From contig CANMHG010000001.1 of the NCBI GenBank assembly GCA_947497585.1, forward strand, positions 868,001 to 932,000: a DNA stretch of 64,000 nt. The letters run 5' to 3'. The notes under the pieces are model-generated. The model was given only the letters and a program-made list of their open reading frames with translations. It ran no database searches and was not told the origin of the DNA. The first letter of the stretch is position 1, and each line of letters begins with the position of its first letter. Source of the DNA: an uncultured Bacillaceae bacterium (GTDB lineage Bacteria > Bacillota > Bacilli > Bacillales > Bacillaceae_L). A program made the translations under genes and the position numbers. Of the stretch, positions 1 to 9,249 are shown in pieces.

Positions 1-383
1 TCACCATGAGTAACTTTTTCAAAAAACAATTGCTTTTGATCATCCGTTAAATAGAAATCTAATAACCCTCCATCAAATCCAATTTCGGTTACTTTATTTA
101 AATCGGCAAGAACTTTTTTTGACTCATTTTTATAGTTATAACTGATTAGTTTATTCTCATCGATAGTTTTAAAAGATTCTTTTGATACATTCATATAATC
201 CAAGTAATACCCATTGAGTTCGTTAATCAGTCTGTAACCATCCCTTGATCCCTCTAATGTATATAGCTCTGTTTTCAAGGTATTACTATTATTCACAATC
301 ATAAATTGATTAGATTGATTCATGGATAAGCTACATCCCACTAATAGAAATAAAGTGACCATACCAGTAATTTCCTTTATCAA
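1..383 (-). CDS. Partial lipoprotein, C-terminus beyond the left edge
   Basis: About 127 N-terminal residues are visible before the gene runs off the window. A TTG start at 383 is preceded by GGAGG with a 7-base spacer; no ATG fits as well. The first residues form a short hydrophobic segment ending in the lipobox LLVGC, so the product should be lipid-anchored on the outer face of the membrane. The mature part is polar with many Asn, Lys and Asp residues and no recognised fold. It follows the 402-809 membrane gene by 18 bases and is probably co-transcribed with it. Function unknown. Confidence 0.75.
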   Translation of the reverse strand, partial: MIKEITGMVTLFLLVGCSLSMNQSNQFMIVNNSNTLKTELYTLEGSRDGYRLINELNGYYLDYMNVSKESFKTIDENKLISYNYKNESKKVLADLNKVTEIGFDGGLLDFYLTDDQKQLFFEKVTHG

Positions 384-401
384 ACAAAAACCTCCACTAG
401 T

Positions 402-809
402 CTATTTTTCTCTCAAACTCTCTACTAATACATATCCAAAAATGATACCAGACATTGTCGTAATAGTAAGGCTAGAGCTAAAAAGTATAGTCCATGTAAA
501 AGTGACTATGGGAATTCCTAGGACAAAGTAGAGTGGACTTAATGTAATAAATAACAGAGGAAGACTCAGGAAAAGTAGTTTAGCCCAGTTTATAGAAAAG
601 TTCTCATTAGACTTCTTCTCTTTTAAGTATTTTGGTAATCGTAGAAACATCCCTACTAGAATTGGAAAAAACACAGTAAACGTAATATACGGTATTGATT
701 TATAGTAGGTAGCTTGGTAATTTCGTAAAATAGCCTGTAGTTCAGAGCCAAGCCACAACAATACAATCAACGCAATTGCCCAAAATAGATATTGTTTGTT
801 ATTCCTCAT
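402..809 (-). CDS. Small polytopic membrane protein, function unknown
   Basis: A 135-residue protein with four to five hydrophobic segments (about 8-25, 40-57, 76-97, 99-130) and a short basic loop (LPKYLKEKK) in the middle. The ATG follows a GAGGAGG ribosome binding site. It lies just upstream of the partial lipoprotein gene, as in many Bacillus lipoprotein/membrane pairs. I do not recognise the family. Confidence 0.75.
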   Translation of the reverse strand: MRNNKQYLFWAIALIVLLWLGSELQAILRNYQATYYKSIPYITFTVFFPILVGMFLRLPKYLKEKKSNENFSINWAKLLFLSLPLLFITLSPLYFVLGIPIVTFTWTILFSSSLTITTMSGIIFGYVLVESLREK

Positions 810-851
810 CAGATGCCTCCTCTTGTTATTTTTTTAAAACTCAAACTGAAT

Positions 852-965
852 CTATTCTTCATAGGTGGTTGTTTGTACCTCAAACCTGTCAAGATTTTTA
901 AAAATATATAGTACACCTTGGTCCTTGTTAAATTGATAGATAATACCTAACGAGCTGTTAAAATC
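852..965 (-). pseudogene. Possible C-terminal remnant of a decayed gene
   Basis: An open stretch of 37 codons that reads like protein (YQFNKDQGVLYIFKNL) ends in TAG but has no start codon; an in-frame TAA lies directly upstream. It sits in the otherwise empty 283-base gap between two genes. It could be chance, but its composition resembles neighbouring small secreted proteins. The rest of the gap is AT-rich with no clear terminator. Confidence 0.25.
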
Positions 966-1092
966 TTATCTAAATAATACCATATTTACCCAATCTCTTT
1001 GATTTTTTTTCAAAATTTTAATACATATAAAAATACCAATGACGCAACTAAGTTTCCCGATATTATTGTTACAAGCGATGCGTAGTAATTAC

Positions 1093-1593
1093 TTATTCAT
1101 AATATCCATTCGATGCAGGAAGTTCTTTGTACTCTGGTTTTTCAATGACAATCCCATGTATATACTCTTGAAGATCCATTAATTTTAGGACGTCATCAGG
1201 ATACTCACAATAGGTATGATAGTGTATGGTTTTTGTTTGACCATTCATTTGTATAGTCCATTCAGTAAATGATGACGGTTCAGACATACACTCATCATCC
1301 TTTTTCAAATCCAATTCACCCATAATATTTATAGAGCGCATTTCCTCATAAATCTTATCCATATCTTCTTTAGAAAGCTTAATATTTGCTTCTATAACTC
1401 CATCGATGACTAAGTCCTTTATCACTAAGTTATTAAAGGTATCTATTTTTTGCTTTCCATATGTCCCATAGGTTAAGCTGAATTCAAAATCCTCGGGTTT
1501 GACTGAATTCATCTCTACATTTGAATCCTTTGAGCACGCTATTAACACAAAAAACAAAGCTAGGAACACAATTAAATTAGCTCTATATGTCAT
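1093..1593 (-). CDS. Lipoprotein, function unknown
   Basis: A 166-residue protein with a signal segment ending in the lipobox LIAC (Cys near residue 20), so it is predicted to be a lipid-anchored extracytoplasmic protein. The mature domain alternates beta-like strands with acidic loops and carries two further Cys in the C-terminal half (DDECMS and HTYCEY), which might form a disulfide. The ATG follows an AGGTG site. No family recognised. It is separated from the upstream cluster by a terminator at 1627-1655. Confidence 0.8.
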   Translation of the reverse strand: MTYRANLIVFLALFFVLIACSKDSNVEMNSVKPEDFEFSLTYGTYGKQKIDTFNNLVIKDLVIDGVIEANIKLSKEDMDKIYEEMRSINIMGELDLKKDDECMSEPSSFTEWTIQMNGQTKTIHYHTYCEYPDDVLKLMDLQEYIHGIVIEKPEYKELPASNGYYE

Positions 1594-1626
1594 GACTTCA
1601 CCTCTTTTTAAACGAAAATAGTCTAC

Positions 1627-1655
1627 AAAAAAATGAGTTGAAATTCATCAACTCA
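1627..1655 (-). terminator. Rho-independent terminator
   Basis: An 8-bp stem (TGAGTTGA/TCAACTCA) is followed on the minus strand by seven T residues. It ends the 1659-2827 gene cluster. Confidence 0.8.
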
Positions 1656-1658
1656 CCA

Positions 1659-2039
1659 CTACTTTAAGTTCTGATAATATTCTTCAGGATTAGATATCTT
1701 ATTTTCAATGAAATAGCGCGATTGCTGCTTGAACATTTCAATATATGAATCTTGTTCCATCGCCTTTCCACCTAGTGAATCTACATTACCATGTATCTTT
1801 ACTGCATCTGTTTTCATATCAACAACTACAGTCATATAGGTTTTACCCTTATAGGTAACAATACAAGTTACTCTTTGGTTCTCTAAATCAACATAAGGAA
1901 ATTCATGTCGTACACCTGTTGATTTAAAAATGGTATGACCAACTTTGGTTTTTCTTTTAAGAGTGTAAAATCCTACAATTAGAACAACAATTATGATTAA
2001 AACTAAACTGAAACTGTATAACATATCCACTTCAATCAC
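1659..2039 (-). CDS. Single-pass membrane protein, function unknown
   Basis: A 126-residue protein with one N-terminal transmembrane segment (about residues 7-26) followed by a basic stop-transfer (KRKTK) and a beta-rich extracytoplasmic domain. The C-terminus is helical. The GTG start used here nearly abuts the upstream stop (2041); an ATG five codons downstream is an alternative. It is the third gene of a probable 2827-1659 operon. Family not recognised. Confidence 0.7.
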   Translation of the reverse strand: MIEVDMLYSFSLVLIIIVVLIVGFYTLKRKTKVGHTIFKSTGVRHEFPYVDLENQRVTCIVTYKGKTYMTVVVDMKTDAVKIHGNVDSLGGKAMEQDSYIEMFKQQSRYFIENKISNPEEYYQNLK

Positions 2040-2040
2040 C

Positions 2041-2511
2041 CTAAAGTCGTTTCTTTAAAAATATAAATCTGTCGCCTCGCTCAACTTCGAAAAGCAAATC
2101 ATCATTAATTTCGAGTAATGAAGCCACTTCATTATAAGGACCACCCGTGTAACTTAGTCCATATCCAGTATTAACCGGGTACCCGTATACATAACAAACA
2201 ACCTTTCCTTTCTGTAAAAATACAACCTGGTTCATGCCTTCACTAACCGTTTCATAAATAGTGTCCCACTCATACCCAACTGTTTTGTACACAGTTTCTT
2301 TTGGTGTGTAAGGATAGAAGAAATAAACCTTATCCCACTCAAACGGTGTTAATTCTGCTAAATTTATTGTCTCAACTGACTCGTTTATTTCAGATACCTT
2401 TTCTTTTAGCAGCTTTGCATTTACATCCCATACATCTCTATCAAACTGAGTCAGCCCCAACAGGCATATCATACCTACAACTATAAACAGTAATGTAATT
2501 TTGTCTTTCAT
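2041..2511 (-). CDS. Membrane-anchored protein, function unknown
   Basis: About 156 residues with one N-terminal transmembrane segment (LLFIVVGMICLLGL) and a soluble domain ending in a beta-hairpin-like stretch (FEVERGDRFIFLKKRL). The ATG at 2511 is preferred because an AGGATGGG site lies upstream; an ATG four codons earlier sits inside that site. The tail resembles the tails of other small lipoproteins in this window, such as 49338-49901. Likely co-transcribed with both flanking genes. Confidence 0.7.
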   Translation of the reverse strand: MKDKITLLFIVVGMICLLGLTQFDRDVWDVNAKLLKEKVSEINESVETINLAELTPFEWDKVYFFYPYTPKETVYKTVGYEWDTIYETVSEGMNQVVFLQKGKVVCYVYGYPVNTGYGLSYTGGPYNEVASLLEINDDLLFEVERGDRFIFLKKRL

Positions 2512-2530
2512 TAAGTTACCCATCCTAAAT

Positions 2531-2827
2531 TTAGTTTGTCTTTAATTTAACTGAACGATTTCGCAAATAGTTAAAAACGATAAAACCCATTATGATGTCT
2601 ACTACACAAATGATAATCCCTAACGTTTTTGAATAAGAAATAACATTTATGAGTACGAGAACAACAGAACAAAACAAGACCAATAAATTAAGATAGCCCT
2701 TTATCCTGCTTTGTTGAAATATAGAAATAAAGATTGCAGAAGCCCCTGTTATACCAATTAAATTGACGATAATTAATATTGCTCCCCAAAACACTTGGTT
2801 ATCCATAGACATCCATTCAGGATACAA
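2531..2827 (-). CDS. Small membrane protein, three segments
   Basis: A 98-residue, almost entirely hydrophobic protein with about three transmembrane segments and a short basic C-terminus. It is the first gene of the small 2827-1659 cluster. No family recognised. Confidence 0.65.
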   Translation of the reverse strand: MYPEWMSMDNQVFWGAILIIVNLIGITGASAIFISIFQQSRIKGYLNLLVLFCSVVLVLINVISYSKTLGIIICVVDIIMGFIVFNYLRNRSVKLKTN

Positions 2828-2920
2828 GCTTTATCACCTACTAATTTATCAAAATATTATAACTAATTTTAATGGTACCATATATTCCCTTACTTATGTT
2901 TACTATATTGTAAACCAACG

Positions 2921-2946
2921 AAAAAAAGAGTTGATTATCCAACTCT
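2921..2946 (-). terminator. Rho-independent terminator of the Atl gene
   Basis: Stem AGAGTTG/CAACTCT with a 6-base loop and seven T residues on the minus strand, three bases after the 2949 stop codon. Confidence 0.85.
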
Positions 2947-2948
2947 TC

Positions 2949-3254
2949 CTAAGGATGCCACTGATATTTTGTTAAATCAATTTTCCCGCGCAAACCAATT
3001 TGAACGCCTTCCATTTCTAAATTAATACGCTGCTCATTAAAAGACTCATCATCCTGTAAAGCAATCTCCCCTTTTGCATTAATCACACGATGCCAGGGTA
3101 GACCGTGCTTCTTACTCATCGAATGAAGAATTCGCACAACCTGCCGAGCTGCTCTGGGACTACCTGCAACACCCGCAATTTGGCCATAGGTCATCACTTT
3201 ACCAGCAGGAATACTTTTAATTATTTCAATTACTTTTTCTGTAAATGGTGTCAA
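2949..3254 (-). CDS. Alkyltransferase-like DNA-repair protein (Atl/MGMT fold)
   Basis: A 101-residue protein matching the DNA-binding domain of O6-alkylguanine-DNA alkyltransferase: IPAGKVMTYGQIA helix region, PRAARQV recognition helix and a C-terminal wing. The active-site motif PCHRV of true methyltransferases reads PWHRV here, so the acceptor Cys is replaced by Trp. That defines the Atl family, which binds and flags O6-alkylguanine for nucleotide-excision repair rather than removing the alkyl group. The length fits single-domain Atl proteins. The gene precedes its own terminator at 2921-2946. Confidence 0.92.
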   Translation of the reverse strand: MTPFTEKVIEIIKSIPAGKVMTYGQIAGVAGSPRAARQVVRILHSMSKKHGLPWHRVINAKGEIALQDDESFNEQRINLEMEGVQIGLRGKIDLTKYQWHP

Positions 3255-3269
3255 TGTTACGTTCCTTTC

Positions 3270-4004
3270 TTATCTACTACGTTTAATTATTTTGTTTTTA
3301 GCTAAGAATGCTATAAATGCTAACAACACGATAACAACCAGAGTATATAAATACAAAGAGTAATTACTATTTAATAATTTGCCGTCAGCTGAATATTGTG
3401 GCGTTTTCTCAAGATATTCCTGCAAAAAGGCTAACTCCTCAATAGCTTTCGGTTCCATTTCCTCCTCGTTTACAATCTCTCGATCAATGTTATCCTCCCA
3501 ATAGACAACATTTAGGGGTACAATCGCACTTGGATTAATGGGATGTAAGTGCCCATTCTTCTCTTCTAAAAAGAAAATAAGATCACTTACCTTAGTCGCT
3601 AATCCGAATTCCATTTGTTCTATTAGTTCATCTAGACGGTATTCACTTGAACTTATAATATAATCTGTTTTATTGTTATTTGTCCTTTTACTAGGTCCTG
3701 GAGTTGAGACTAATATCGTTTCACCTTTAGCATTACCCTTCAAATAAGATGTAACAGCTATTTCCCATTCCGTATGTCCAACTTCAAAATCCCCAATTTC
3801 AGGGTCAATCACCTTTTCATACCTTATGTTAACTTCTCCACTATTTTTGCCAATAATGACTAAGTCTGCCCTCTCTATCATCTCTTCATATGTGAGATTC
3901 TCATACAATGTAGCTCGCACTGATTGAGTCATAATAATAAATGAAATAACCAGAAAGAGAAATACTTTTTTATTTATAAAATACAATCCTATCGCCTCCT
4001 TCAT
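3270..4004 (-). CDS. Secreted, C-terminally membrane-anchored protein of unknown function
   Basis: A 244-residue protein with an N-terminal signal segment (about residues 13-30) and a C-terminal transmembrane helix with basic tail (about 220-244, ending KNKIIKRSR). The central domain has a beta-rich pattern beginning ADLVIIGKNSGEV and a later WEIAVTSYLKGN stretch. That layout recalls the TIMP/NTR-like protein at 58314-58853, which also has signal peptide, beta-barrel and C-terminal anchor, but the Cys residues are missing. The start at 4004 has a GGAGG site just inside the frame; TTG a few codons downstream is possible. Expected on the cell surface. Confidence 0.75.
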   Translation of the reverse strand: MKEAIGLYFINKKVFLFLVISFIIMTQSVRATLYENLTYEEMIERADLVIIGKNSGEVNIRYEKVIDPEIGDFEVGHTEWEIAVTSYLKGNAKGETILVSTPGPSKRTNNNKTDYIISSSEYRLDELIEQMEFGLATKVSDLIFFLEEKNGHLHPINPSAIVPLNVVYWEDNIDREIVNEEEMEPKAIEELAFLQEYLEKTPQYSADGKLLNSNYSLYLYTLVVIVLLAFIAFLAKNKIIKRSR

Positions 4005-4040
4005 TTAACTTTAACACAATATTCTGTTTACTCCTCAACT

Positions 4041-4070
4041 AAAAAAGACCGCCAACTTCAGACGACCTTT
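4041..4070 (-). terminator. Rho-independent terminator of the histidine kinase gene
   Basis: A 9-bp stem with G-U pairs (AAGGTCGTC/GGCGGTCTT) followed by a T-run on the minus strand. Downstream sequence (GAATATTGTGTTAAAGT) resembles the extended -10 part of the repeated module seen elsewhere in this window. Confidence 0.75.
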
Positions 4071-4105
4071 TCTTTTCAACAATTTATTAATAGTTTAACT
4101 TGACG

Positions 4106-5731
4106 TTAACTACTTAATGGCAACCTAATCTCTATTAAGGTCCCTTCCCCGACTTTACTTTTATAGTTAATCGTACCTTGATGTTGTTTAATAATTTTAT
4201 GACAAATCATCAAGCCCAGTCCGGTTCCTTTTTCTTTTAAACTATAAAATGGTTCTCCTAACCTTGGGAGAATTTCTTCTGGAATCCCGCAACCTTGGTC
4301 TTGGAAAGAAATAATACAATCCTTATTATTTCCTTTTTGAAGGCTTATCCTAATCTCTCCACCATGTTTCATAGATTCCATTCCATTTTTTATTATATTT
4401 AAAAACACCTGTTTTAATTGATTCTTCTCACATGTAAAATAGAAATTAGGTTCTTCAGCCTCTAGCGTCAGCTGAATATTATTCATATGAGCTTGCGGTG
4501 ATAATAACTCAATTGTATAATCAATTAAGTGTTTAGCATTGGTTCGGACCAACTGCATCGCCTGAGGTTTACCTAGGGTTAGTAGCTCACTTGTGATCGT
4601 TTCAATGCGATTGAGTTCACTCAAAAGCAAATCATTATATACATTTGATCCGTTTTCTTTATGATTTAATTGAATAAATCCTTTAATGGTTGTAAGTGGG
4701 TTTCTAATCTCATGAGCAACACCAGCAGCCAACTCTCCTACAATGGATAGCTTTTCTGATTGCAGTAGAATTGTCTCTGCCTTTTTCCTCTCAGAAATAT
4801 CCCTGCTTATTAACACAATATTTTCAATTCTACAATTGTCTCCTTTAACAGGCATACACCTTGACTCAAAATCAATCCAGCCGCCATTCTTGTGTTTAAA
4901 TCGGAATTCCATTGTATATGACTCATGATTTTCAAACATCTGAGAAATATTCGTTTTAAACATCTGGATGTCATCAGGATGAGTATACTTACACAGTTCC
5001 ATTGACTCAAGTTCAGAAATGGAGAAACCCAAAACTGGTTTATGAGATGGAGAAAAGTAACTGATTGTATGTTCTTTATTCATAACCATAATAAGATCTG
5101 TCGTGTTTTCTGCAATTAATCTATATTTGGCTTCACTTGCAGCTAAGGTTGTCTCCATTGTTTTATTCTCTTTTATAATCCGATAAAGTTTTTGATAAGA
5201 TTCTATCAGTAAACCCCCAACAATTACCCCTAGCATGACAAAAAGAAGGTATTGAAAGTGAAAGACTAGACTATCTCTGAATATATTAAAAGCAATAGGC
5301 ACCATAACTACATAGATAAGTATATAGGTACTAAATAGAATGAGGCATCTTTTTACAGGTGACAACCTTGACACATAAAAGTAAATAACTGAAAAAACTA
5401 CCATTATGGTTACCCACCCGATTATAGCAGGTTCCCAATTAGCACCGGTAAACAATCTCATTACTAAAGAGAAGACTCCAGTAACCACACCTGCAACTGG
5501 ACCAAGATAGGCAAATACAAGAATGATTGGTGCATACCTTATGTCATAGGTATACCCATCTTGTTGAATAGATAACATCACTAAAAATACAGAGACAATC
5601 CCAGCATATATACTAACCCAGAGACGGAGTTTTTTTACTGGTTTCAAATCTAGTAACGAAAAAAGTACCAATGGAATACTAACCATTAATGCAAAAATGG
5701 ATAAATTAATTAGATAGTCGAATAATATCAA
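4106..5731 (-). CDS. Membrane PAS sensor histidine kinase, sporulation-kinase type
   Basis: A 541-residue sensor kinase. The N-terminal ~180 residues form about six transmembrane segments of the LytS-like 5TM type (RYAPIILVFAYLGPVAG). A PAS domain follows (about 205-315, ending ISRDISERKKAE). The HisKA helix carries the phospho-acceptor His in VAHEIRNPLTTIKGF, and the HATPase_c domain shows the N box (NIIKNGMESM), G1 (DQGCGIPEE) and G2 (GTGLGLMI). The combination resembles Bacillus sporulation-initiation kinases feeding the Spo0F/Spo0A relay; no response regulator is adjacent, typical of such orphan kinases. TTG at 5731 has an AGGTGGG site; a TTG at 5776 lacks one. Confidence 0.9.
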   Translation of the reverse strand: MILFDYLINLSIFALMVSIPLVLFSLLDLKPVKKLRLWVSIYAGIVSVFLVMLSIQQDGYTYDIRYAPIILVFAYLGPVAGVVTGVFSLVMRLFTGANWEPAIIGWVTIMVVFSVIYFYVSRLSPVKRCLILFSTYILIYVVMVPIAFNIFRDSLVFHFQYLLFVMLGVIVGGLLIESYQKLYRIIKENKTMETTLAASEAKYRLIAENTTDLIMVMNKEHTISYFSPSHKPVLGFSISELESMELCKYTHPDDIQMFKTNISQMFENHESYTMEFRFKHKNGGWIDFESRCMPVKGDNCRIENIVLISRDISERKKAETILLQSEKLSIVGELAAGVAHEIRNPLTTIKGFIQLNHKENGSNVYNDLLLSELNRIETITSELLTLGKPQAMQLVRTNAKHLIDYTIELLSPQAHMNNIQLTLEAEEPNFYFTCEKNQLKQVFLNIIKNGMESMKHGGEIRISLQKGNNKDCIISFQDQGCGIPEEILPRLGEPFYSLKEKGTGLGLMICHKIIKQHQGTINYKSKVGEGTLIEIRLPLSS

Positions 5732-5855
5732 AGGACACCCACCTATGTAGAGCTTTAAATTATTTTTATATTCCAATAATATATCAAAAATACAACCATT
5801 ACCATATGCTATTTTATCGGAAATATCAGATAATCTTTCCTAACAGTAGTTATAC

Positions 5856-5884
5856 TTGTCAGTTTATATAGATTTACGTAAAAT
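5856..5884 (+). promoter_or_regulatory. Sigma-A promoter for the 5970 gene
   Basis: TTGTCA and TAAAAT separated by exactly 17 bases, about 85 bases upstream of the plus-strand start codon, in the divergent gap between the kinase and the coiled-coil gene. Confidence 0.7.
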
Positions 5885-5969
5885 ACATATAGTCCAAAAA
5901 CATTAAGTTATGTTATTCTTCTAAGGTAGAATGCTAGAAATGACAGAGCATGCAAAAAGGAGTGTTAAG

Positions 5970-6485
5970 ATGACTAAAATTACTCTTGCAGAAGCAGTAA
6001 AGTTAAAAAGCGTCATGTCCAAAAGAATACATGAGCTAGAAGCTGAAATGGACCGAATTGCATTCGTTGAAATAGAAAAAGGAAGTAAAGTACCTAGTCA
6101 GATTAGAACACTTCACGATGTTGAAGCAGAAATTGATGAAACGCGAAAAGACTTTCGCACACTTGATAAGCTTATGTACCAAGCCAATATTCAAAATTCA
6201 ATTACGTATAATGATGAATTCATAACCATTGTTGAAGCAATTGAATTGGCAACCCAACTAAGAGCAAAGGCAAGAAAATATAAACAATATGGAACTTGCA
6301 TAAAAGAGGAGTTTCATTACTCATTCGGTGATTCGGTACCTCGAGTGAAGGTGGCATTATTTGAACCAGAGGACTTCCGTATAAAGGGCATTGAAACCGA
6401 AAAACAGGCTAATAGACTATCAAATCTAATAAATGCAAAGAATTATTCAATTGAATTAGACTTCGATGGTGAAAAGTATTTCTAA
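5970..6485 (+). CDS. DIP1984-like coiled-coil protein
   Basis: One of the few plus-strand genes. The ATG at 5970 follows AAAAGGAG with a good spacer; an ATG at 5931 has no usable site. The product (171 residues) starts with an amphipathic, heptad-like region (residues 5-65, rich in Glu/Lys) and continues with ITYNDEFITIVEAIELATQLRAKA. The layout is consistent with the DIP1984/septicolysin-like family of bacterial coiled-coil proteins of unknown function; the assignment is by pattern memory only. It has its own sigma-A promoter and a downstream hairpin, so it is probably monocistronic. Confidence 0.75.
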   Translation: MTKITLAEAVKLKSVMSKRIHELEAEMDRIAFVEIEKGSKVPSQIRTLHDVEAEIDETRKDFRTLDKLMYQANIQNSITYNDEFITIVEAIELATQLRAKARKYKQYGTCIKEEFHYSFGDSVPRVKVALFEPEDFRIKGIETEKQANRLSNLINAKNYSIELDFDGEKYF

Positions 6486-6487
6486 AA

Positions 6488-6516
6488 CCTTGAAGTGGTG
6501 AGACTCCACTTCAAGG
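6488..6516 (+). terminator. Perfect 11-bp hairpin after the coiled-coil gene
   Basis: CCTTGAAGTGG and its exact complement flank a 7-base loop, three bases after the 6485 stop codon. No T-run follows, so it may act as a weak terminator or as a 3' stabilising hairpin. Confidence 0.5.
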
Positions 6517-6683
6517 CATAGAAGGATGAGCTTTCGTTCCTTTAGTTAGGATAGTGATAATCGAAATGGTAATGGTACAACCAATAACCTATAACCAATT
6601 CCAATGTTACTCTTTACCCTTAACCAATGATGGCAATGGAAGGTCGACGACCAAGAATAGTAATTATATTTTCTCCTTCTATG

Positions 6684-6715
6684 AGTCCCGCGAACATTTA
6701 TCGCGGGACTTTTTT
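6684..6715 (+). terminator. Strong plus-strand terminator
   Basis: A perfect 10-bp GC-rich stem (AGTCCCGCGA/TCGCGGGACT) with a 7-base loop and a T-run on the plus strand. It lies 170 bases beyond the nearest plus-strand gene. The 6517-6683 interval has no convincing gene. Confidence 0.8.
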
Positions 6716-6789
6716 ACATTTACCTTCTTATTGGTCACTAACTAAGTTCATCTTCCATATTTTCTCTTTAATTAGGAGAAGTTGTTTAT

Positions 6790-7017
6790 CTATTTATCTT
6801 CTTCTAAATTATTTAGTACAAACCTTACAATTGTAATCTTTAGCACATCTATGATTAAAGGAATAGCACAGACCACCAGTAAAATAAAGCCGATGTAATG
6901 AAAGATTGCCGTAACATGCTCCATTATATCCGCCCAAAAGAAAAATCGCGGAATAGGCAGAACCAGCATGACGAAACCTAAGATTAATCCATAAAAATAC
7001 GTCCTCTGTTTATCCAT
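6790..7017 (-). CDS. Small two-segment membrane protein
   Basis: A 75-residue protein with two transmembrane segments (about 8-28 and 38-62) and an acidic C-terminus (NNLEEDK). The ATG follows an AGAGGGGA site. Unknown function; possibly co-transcribed with the 7062-7244 gene. Confidence 0.65.
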   Translation of the reverse strand: MDKQRTYFYGLILGFVMLVLPIPRFFFWADIMEHVTAIFHYIGFILLVVCAIPLIIDVLKITIVRFVLNNLEEDK

Positions 7018-7061
7018 TTCTATATTGTCCCCTCTATTTCTAATGATATTTCAATAATTTT

Positions 7062-7244
7062 CTAGTTTAATATAGCAGTTAAAGCTACGAAAACTATCGG
7101 TCCTACAACACACACACCAAACACTAAAGCGACAAATTTCATTGGCGTTGAGAGCCCTTGCTCTTTTTCGCCCTCTAGTTTATCAAGTTTTTCGTTTATT
7201 TTTTTTAACTCGTTTAAAATTTCTTGATTTATTTTTTCTGACAT
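7062..7244 (-). CDS. Small coiled-coil/tail-anchored membrane protein
   Basis: A 60-residue protein: an N-terminal charged helix (KINEKLDKLEGEKEQ) likely to form a coiled coil, then one C-terminal transmembrane segment. The start at 7244 is chosen because GGAGG lies 8 bases upstream; a longer frame begins at 7310 without a site. No family recognised. Confidence 0.65.
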   Translation of the reverse strand: MSEKINQEILNELKKINEKLDKLEGEKEQGLSTPMKFVALVFGVCVVGPIVFVALTAILN

Positions 7245-7360
7245 TTCAATTCCTCCAACAAGTTCAAAACACCGTGTTATTTTAATACTATTACATTTTA
7301 ACATTTCCACTAACTAATTTGTGGAATTTTCTGTATTTACTCTCCCGATTAAAACATAAA

Positions 7361-7400
7361 AAGCCTGTGTCAGGATTATCAGATAATCGATGACACAGGT
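7361..7400 (-). terminator. Terminator of mqo
   Basis: CCTGTGTCA and its complement TGACACAGG flank a long loop, followed by CTTTTTATG on the minus strand, 36 bases beyond the mqo stop codon. Confidence 0.85.
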
Positions 7401-7435
7401 CATATTTATTTTATATTTTATTTTAAAGCGACAAC

Positions 7436-8944
7436 TTAATTATAGACATAATCCTGTTCTTTAACTTCAGTTAGTCCGAGCGTATTAGCAGTAGACTCGT
7501 GAACATTTTGAAGAAGTTTCGGATTGTTCATAAGTGACTCACCGTAAGATGGGATCATTGTTTTGATCTTCGGTTCCCATTCATCTATATGTTCCGGGAA
7601 ACATTTTTCGATTACTTGAAGCATGACGTGTACGGCAGTTGAAGCTCCTGGAGAAGCCCCTAGTAATGCTGCAATCGACCCATCATTGGCAGTAATAACT
7701 TCAGTACCAAATTGAAGGGTTCCTTTGCCTGCTTCAGTATCTTTGATTACTTGCACCCGTTGGCCAGCTACAACAAAATCCCAATCCTCACTTTTAGCAT
7801 TTGGGATAAACTCGCGTAACTCTTCCATGCGCTGTTCCTTCGATAACATAACTTGTTGAATCAAGTATTTTGTCAATGACATCTCTTTTGCACCTGCAGC
7901 CAACATTGTTAAGAGATTGTTAGGTTTTACAGAAGTAACTAAATCAAATATTGAACCATTTTTTAAGAACTTAGGCGTAAATCCTGCAAATGGTCCAAAT
8001 AGCAATGATTTTTTGTTATCAATGTACCTTGTATCAAGATGTGGTACAGACATTGGTGGAGCACCAACTTTAGCTTTCCCGTACACCTTAGCATGATGTT
8101 GAGCTACAACTTCCGGATTATTACACACCATAAATATTCCACTCACCGGGAAGCCACCAATATTTTTCCCTTCAGGAATACCTGATTTTTGAAGTAAATG
8201 TAAGCTACCTCCTCCGCCTCCGATAAAGACGAACTTTGCAGTATGGCTTTCTACCCTACTACTGAAAAGATTCCGTACATTCACTTCCCACAAACCATCA
8301 CTAGTACGTGTAATATCCTCCACACTATGGTTGTAGTTTACAGCAACATCTTTACTTTCAAGATGATCAACTAACATGCGCGTTAAAGCACCGAAGTTCA
8401 CATCTGTTCCTGTGTCAATTTTGGTTGCAGCTATCGGTTCATTCGACACACGACCTTGCATAATAAGCGGTATCCATTCCATTAACTTTTCAGGATTTTC
8501 GGAGAACTCCATCCCATCAAAAAGTGGATTGGTTGATAGCGCTTCAAATCGTTTCCTTAAGAACTCAACATTTTGCTCCCCTTGAACAAAACTCATGTGA
8601 GGCAATGGCATGATAAACTCTTGTGGATTAGTTATCAACTTGTTCTTTACTAGGTAAGACCAGAACTGCATCGATACTTGGAACTGTTCGTTTATGCTTA
8701 TCGCTTTACTAATATCTACTGATCCATCAGGCTTTTCAGCAGTATAGTTAAGCTCGCATAATGCAGCATGCCCCGTTCCAGCATTATTCCATTCGTTAGA
8801 GCTCTCTTCCCCAGCACTTTCAAGCTTTTCAAATACTTTTATTTCCCATTCCGGTACTAATTCTTTTAAGATTGTTCCTAAAGTTGCACTCATGATCCCT
8901 GCGCCAATTAAAATGACGTCTGTTTTCGTTTCTCTGTTGCTCAT
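7436..8944 (-). CDS. mqo: Malate:quinone oxidoreductase
   Basis: A 502-residue FAD-dependent membrane-associated enzyme that oxidises malate to oxaloacetate and passes electrons to the quinone pool, an alternative to NAD-malate dehydrogenase in the citric acid cycle. The N-terminal dinucleotide fold shows [14 protein letters not shown]. Family blocks such as [37 protein letters not shown] and [15 protein letters not shown] are all present, and the length equals the family norm. The ATG at 8944 (AAAAGG upstream) is preferred over a TTG three codons earlier. It has its own terminator and appears monocistronic. Confidence 0.97.
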   Translation of the reverse strand: MSNRETKTDVILIGAGIMSATLGTILKELVPEWEIKVFEKLESAGEESSNEWNNAGTGHAALCELNYTAEKPDGSVDISKAISINEQFQVSMQFWSYLVKNKLITNPQEFIMPLPHMSFVQGEQNVEFLRKRFEALSTNPLFDGMEFSENPEKLMEWIPLIMQGRVSNEPIAATKIDTGTDVNFGALTRMLVDHLESKDVAVNYNHSVEDITRTSDGLWEVNVRNLFSSRVESHTAKFVFIGGGGGSLHLLQKSGIPEGKNIGGFPVSGIFMVCNNPEVVAQHHAKVYGKAKVGAPPMSVPHLDTRYIDNKKSLLFGPFAGFTPKFLKNGSIFDLVTSVKPNNLLTMLAAGAKEMSLTKYLIQQVMLSKEQRMEELREFIPNAKSEDWDFVVAGQRVQVIKDTEAGKGTLQFGTEVITANDGSIAALLGASPGASTAVHVMLQVIEKCFPEHIDEWEPKIKTMIPSYGESLMNNPKLLQNVHESTANTLGLTEVKEQDYVYN

Positions 8945-9157
8945 TATAACCAACCTTTTCCCCTAAGATTTGCACAAAGATATAGGTTTGACACCAAGTT
9001 AAGGTAACAAAGTCCTATACCCTTTCGCACGTTATAACCTATTATCATATTTACAATAAATTAATTCTAACTTAACATATCTACTATTATATGATAATTA
9101 TAAGTTATTTAACAATCTTTTAAAAAGAGAGAAGTTGTGCTTGTACCCAAAAATCGA

Positions 9158-9194
9158 CAAAAAATGCTGACTTATCCTTTAGAGTTCAGCATTT
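9158..9194 (-). terminator. Rho-independent terminator
   Basis: A 10-bp stem (AAAATGCTGA/TCAGCATTTT) with a T-rich tail on the minus strand, between the tandem repeats and mqo. It should stop transcription arriving from the VOC gene at 9534. Confidence 0.75.
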
Positions 9195-9249
9195 TCTAGG
9201 TTGATTTCTCAGTTAAAGAGCCTATTTTCTTTAGATTTCTTTCTATTCT

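Noticed and set aside
6554..6836. Two overlapping plus-strand frames
   Set aside because: They run through the strong terminator at 6684-6715 and lack ribosome binding sites.
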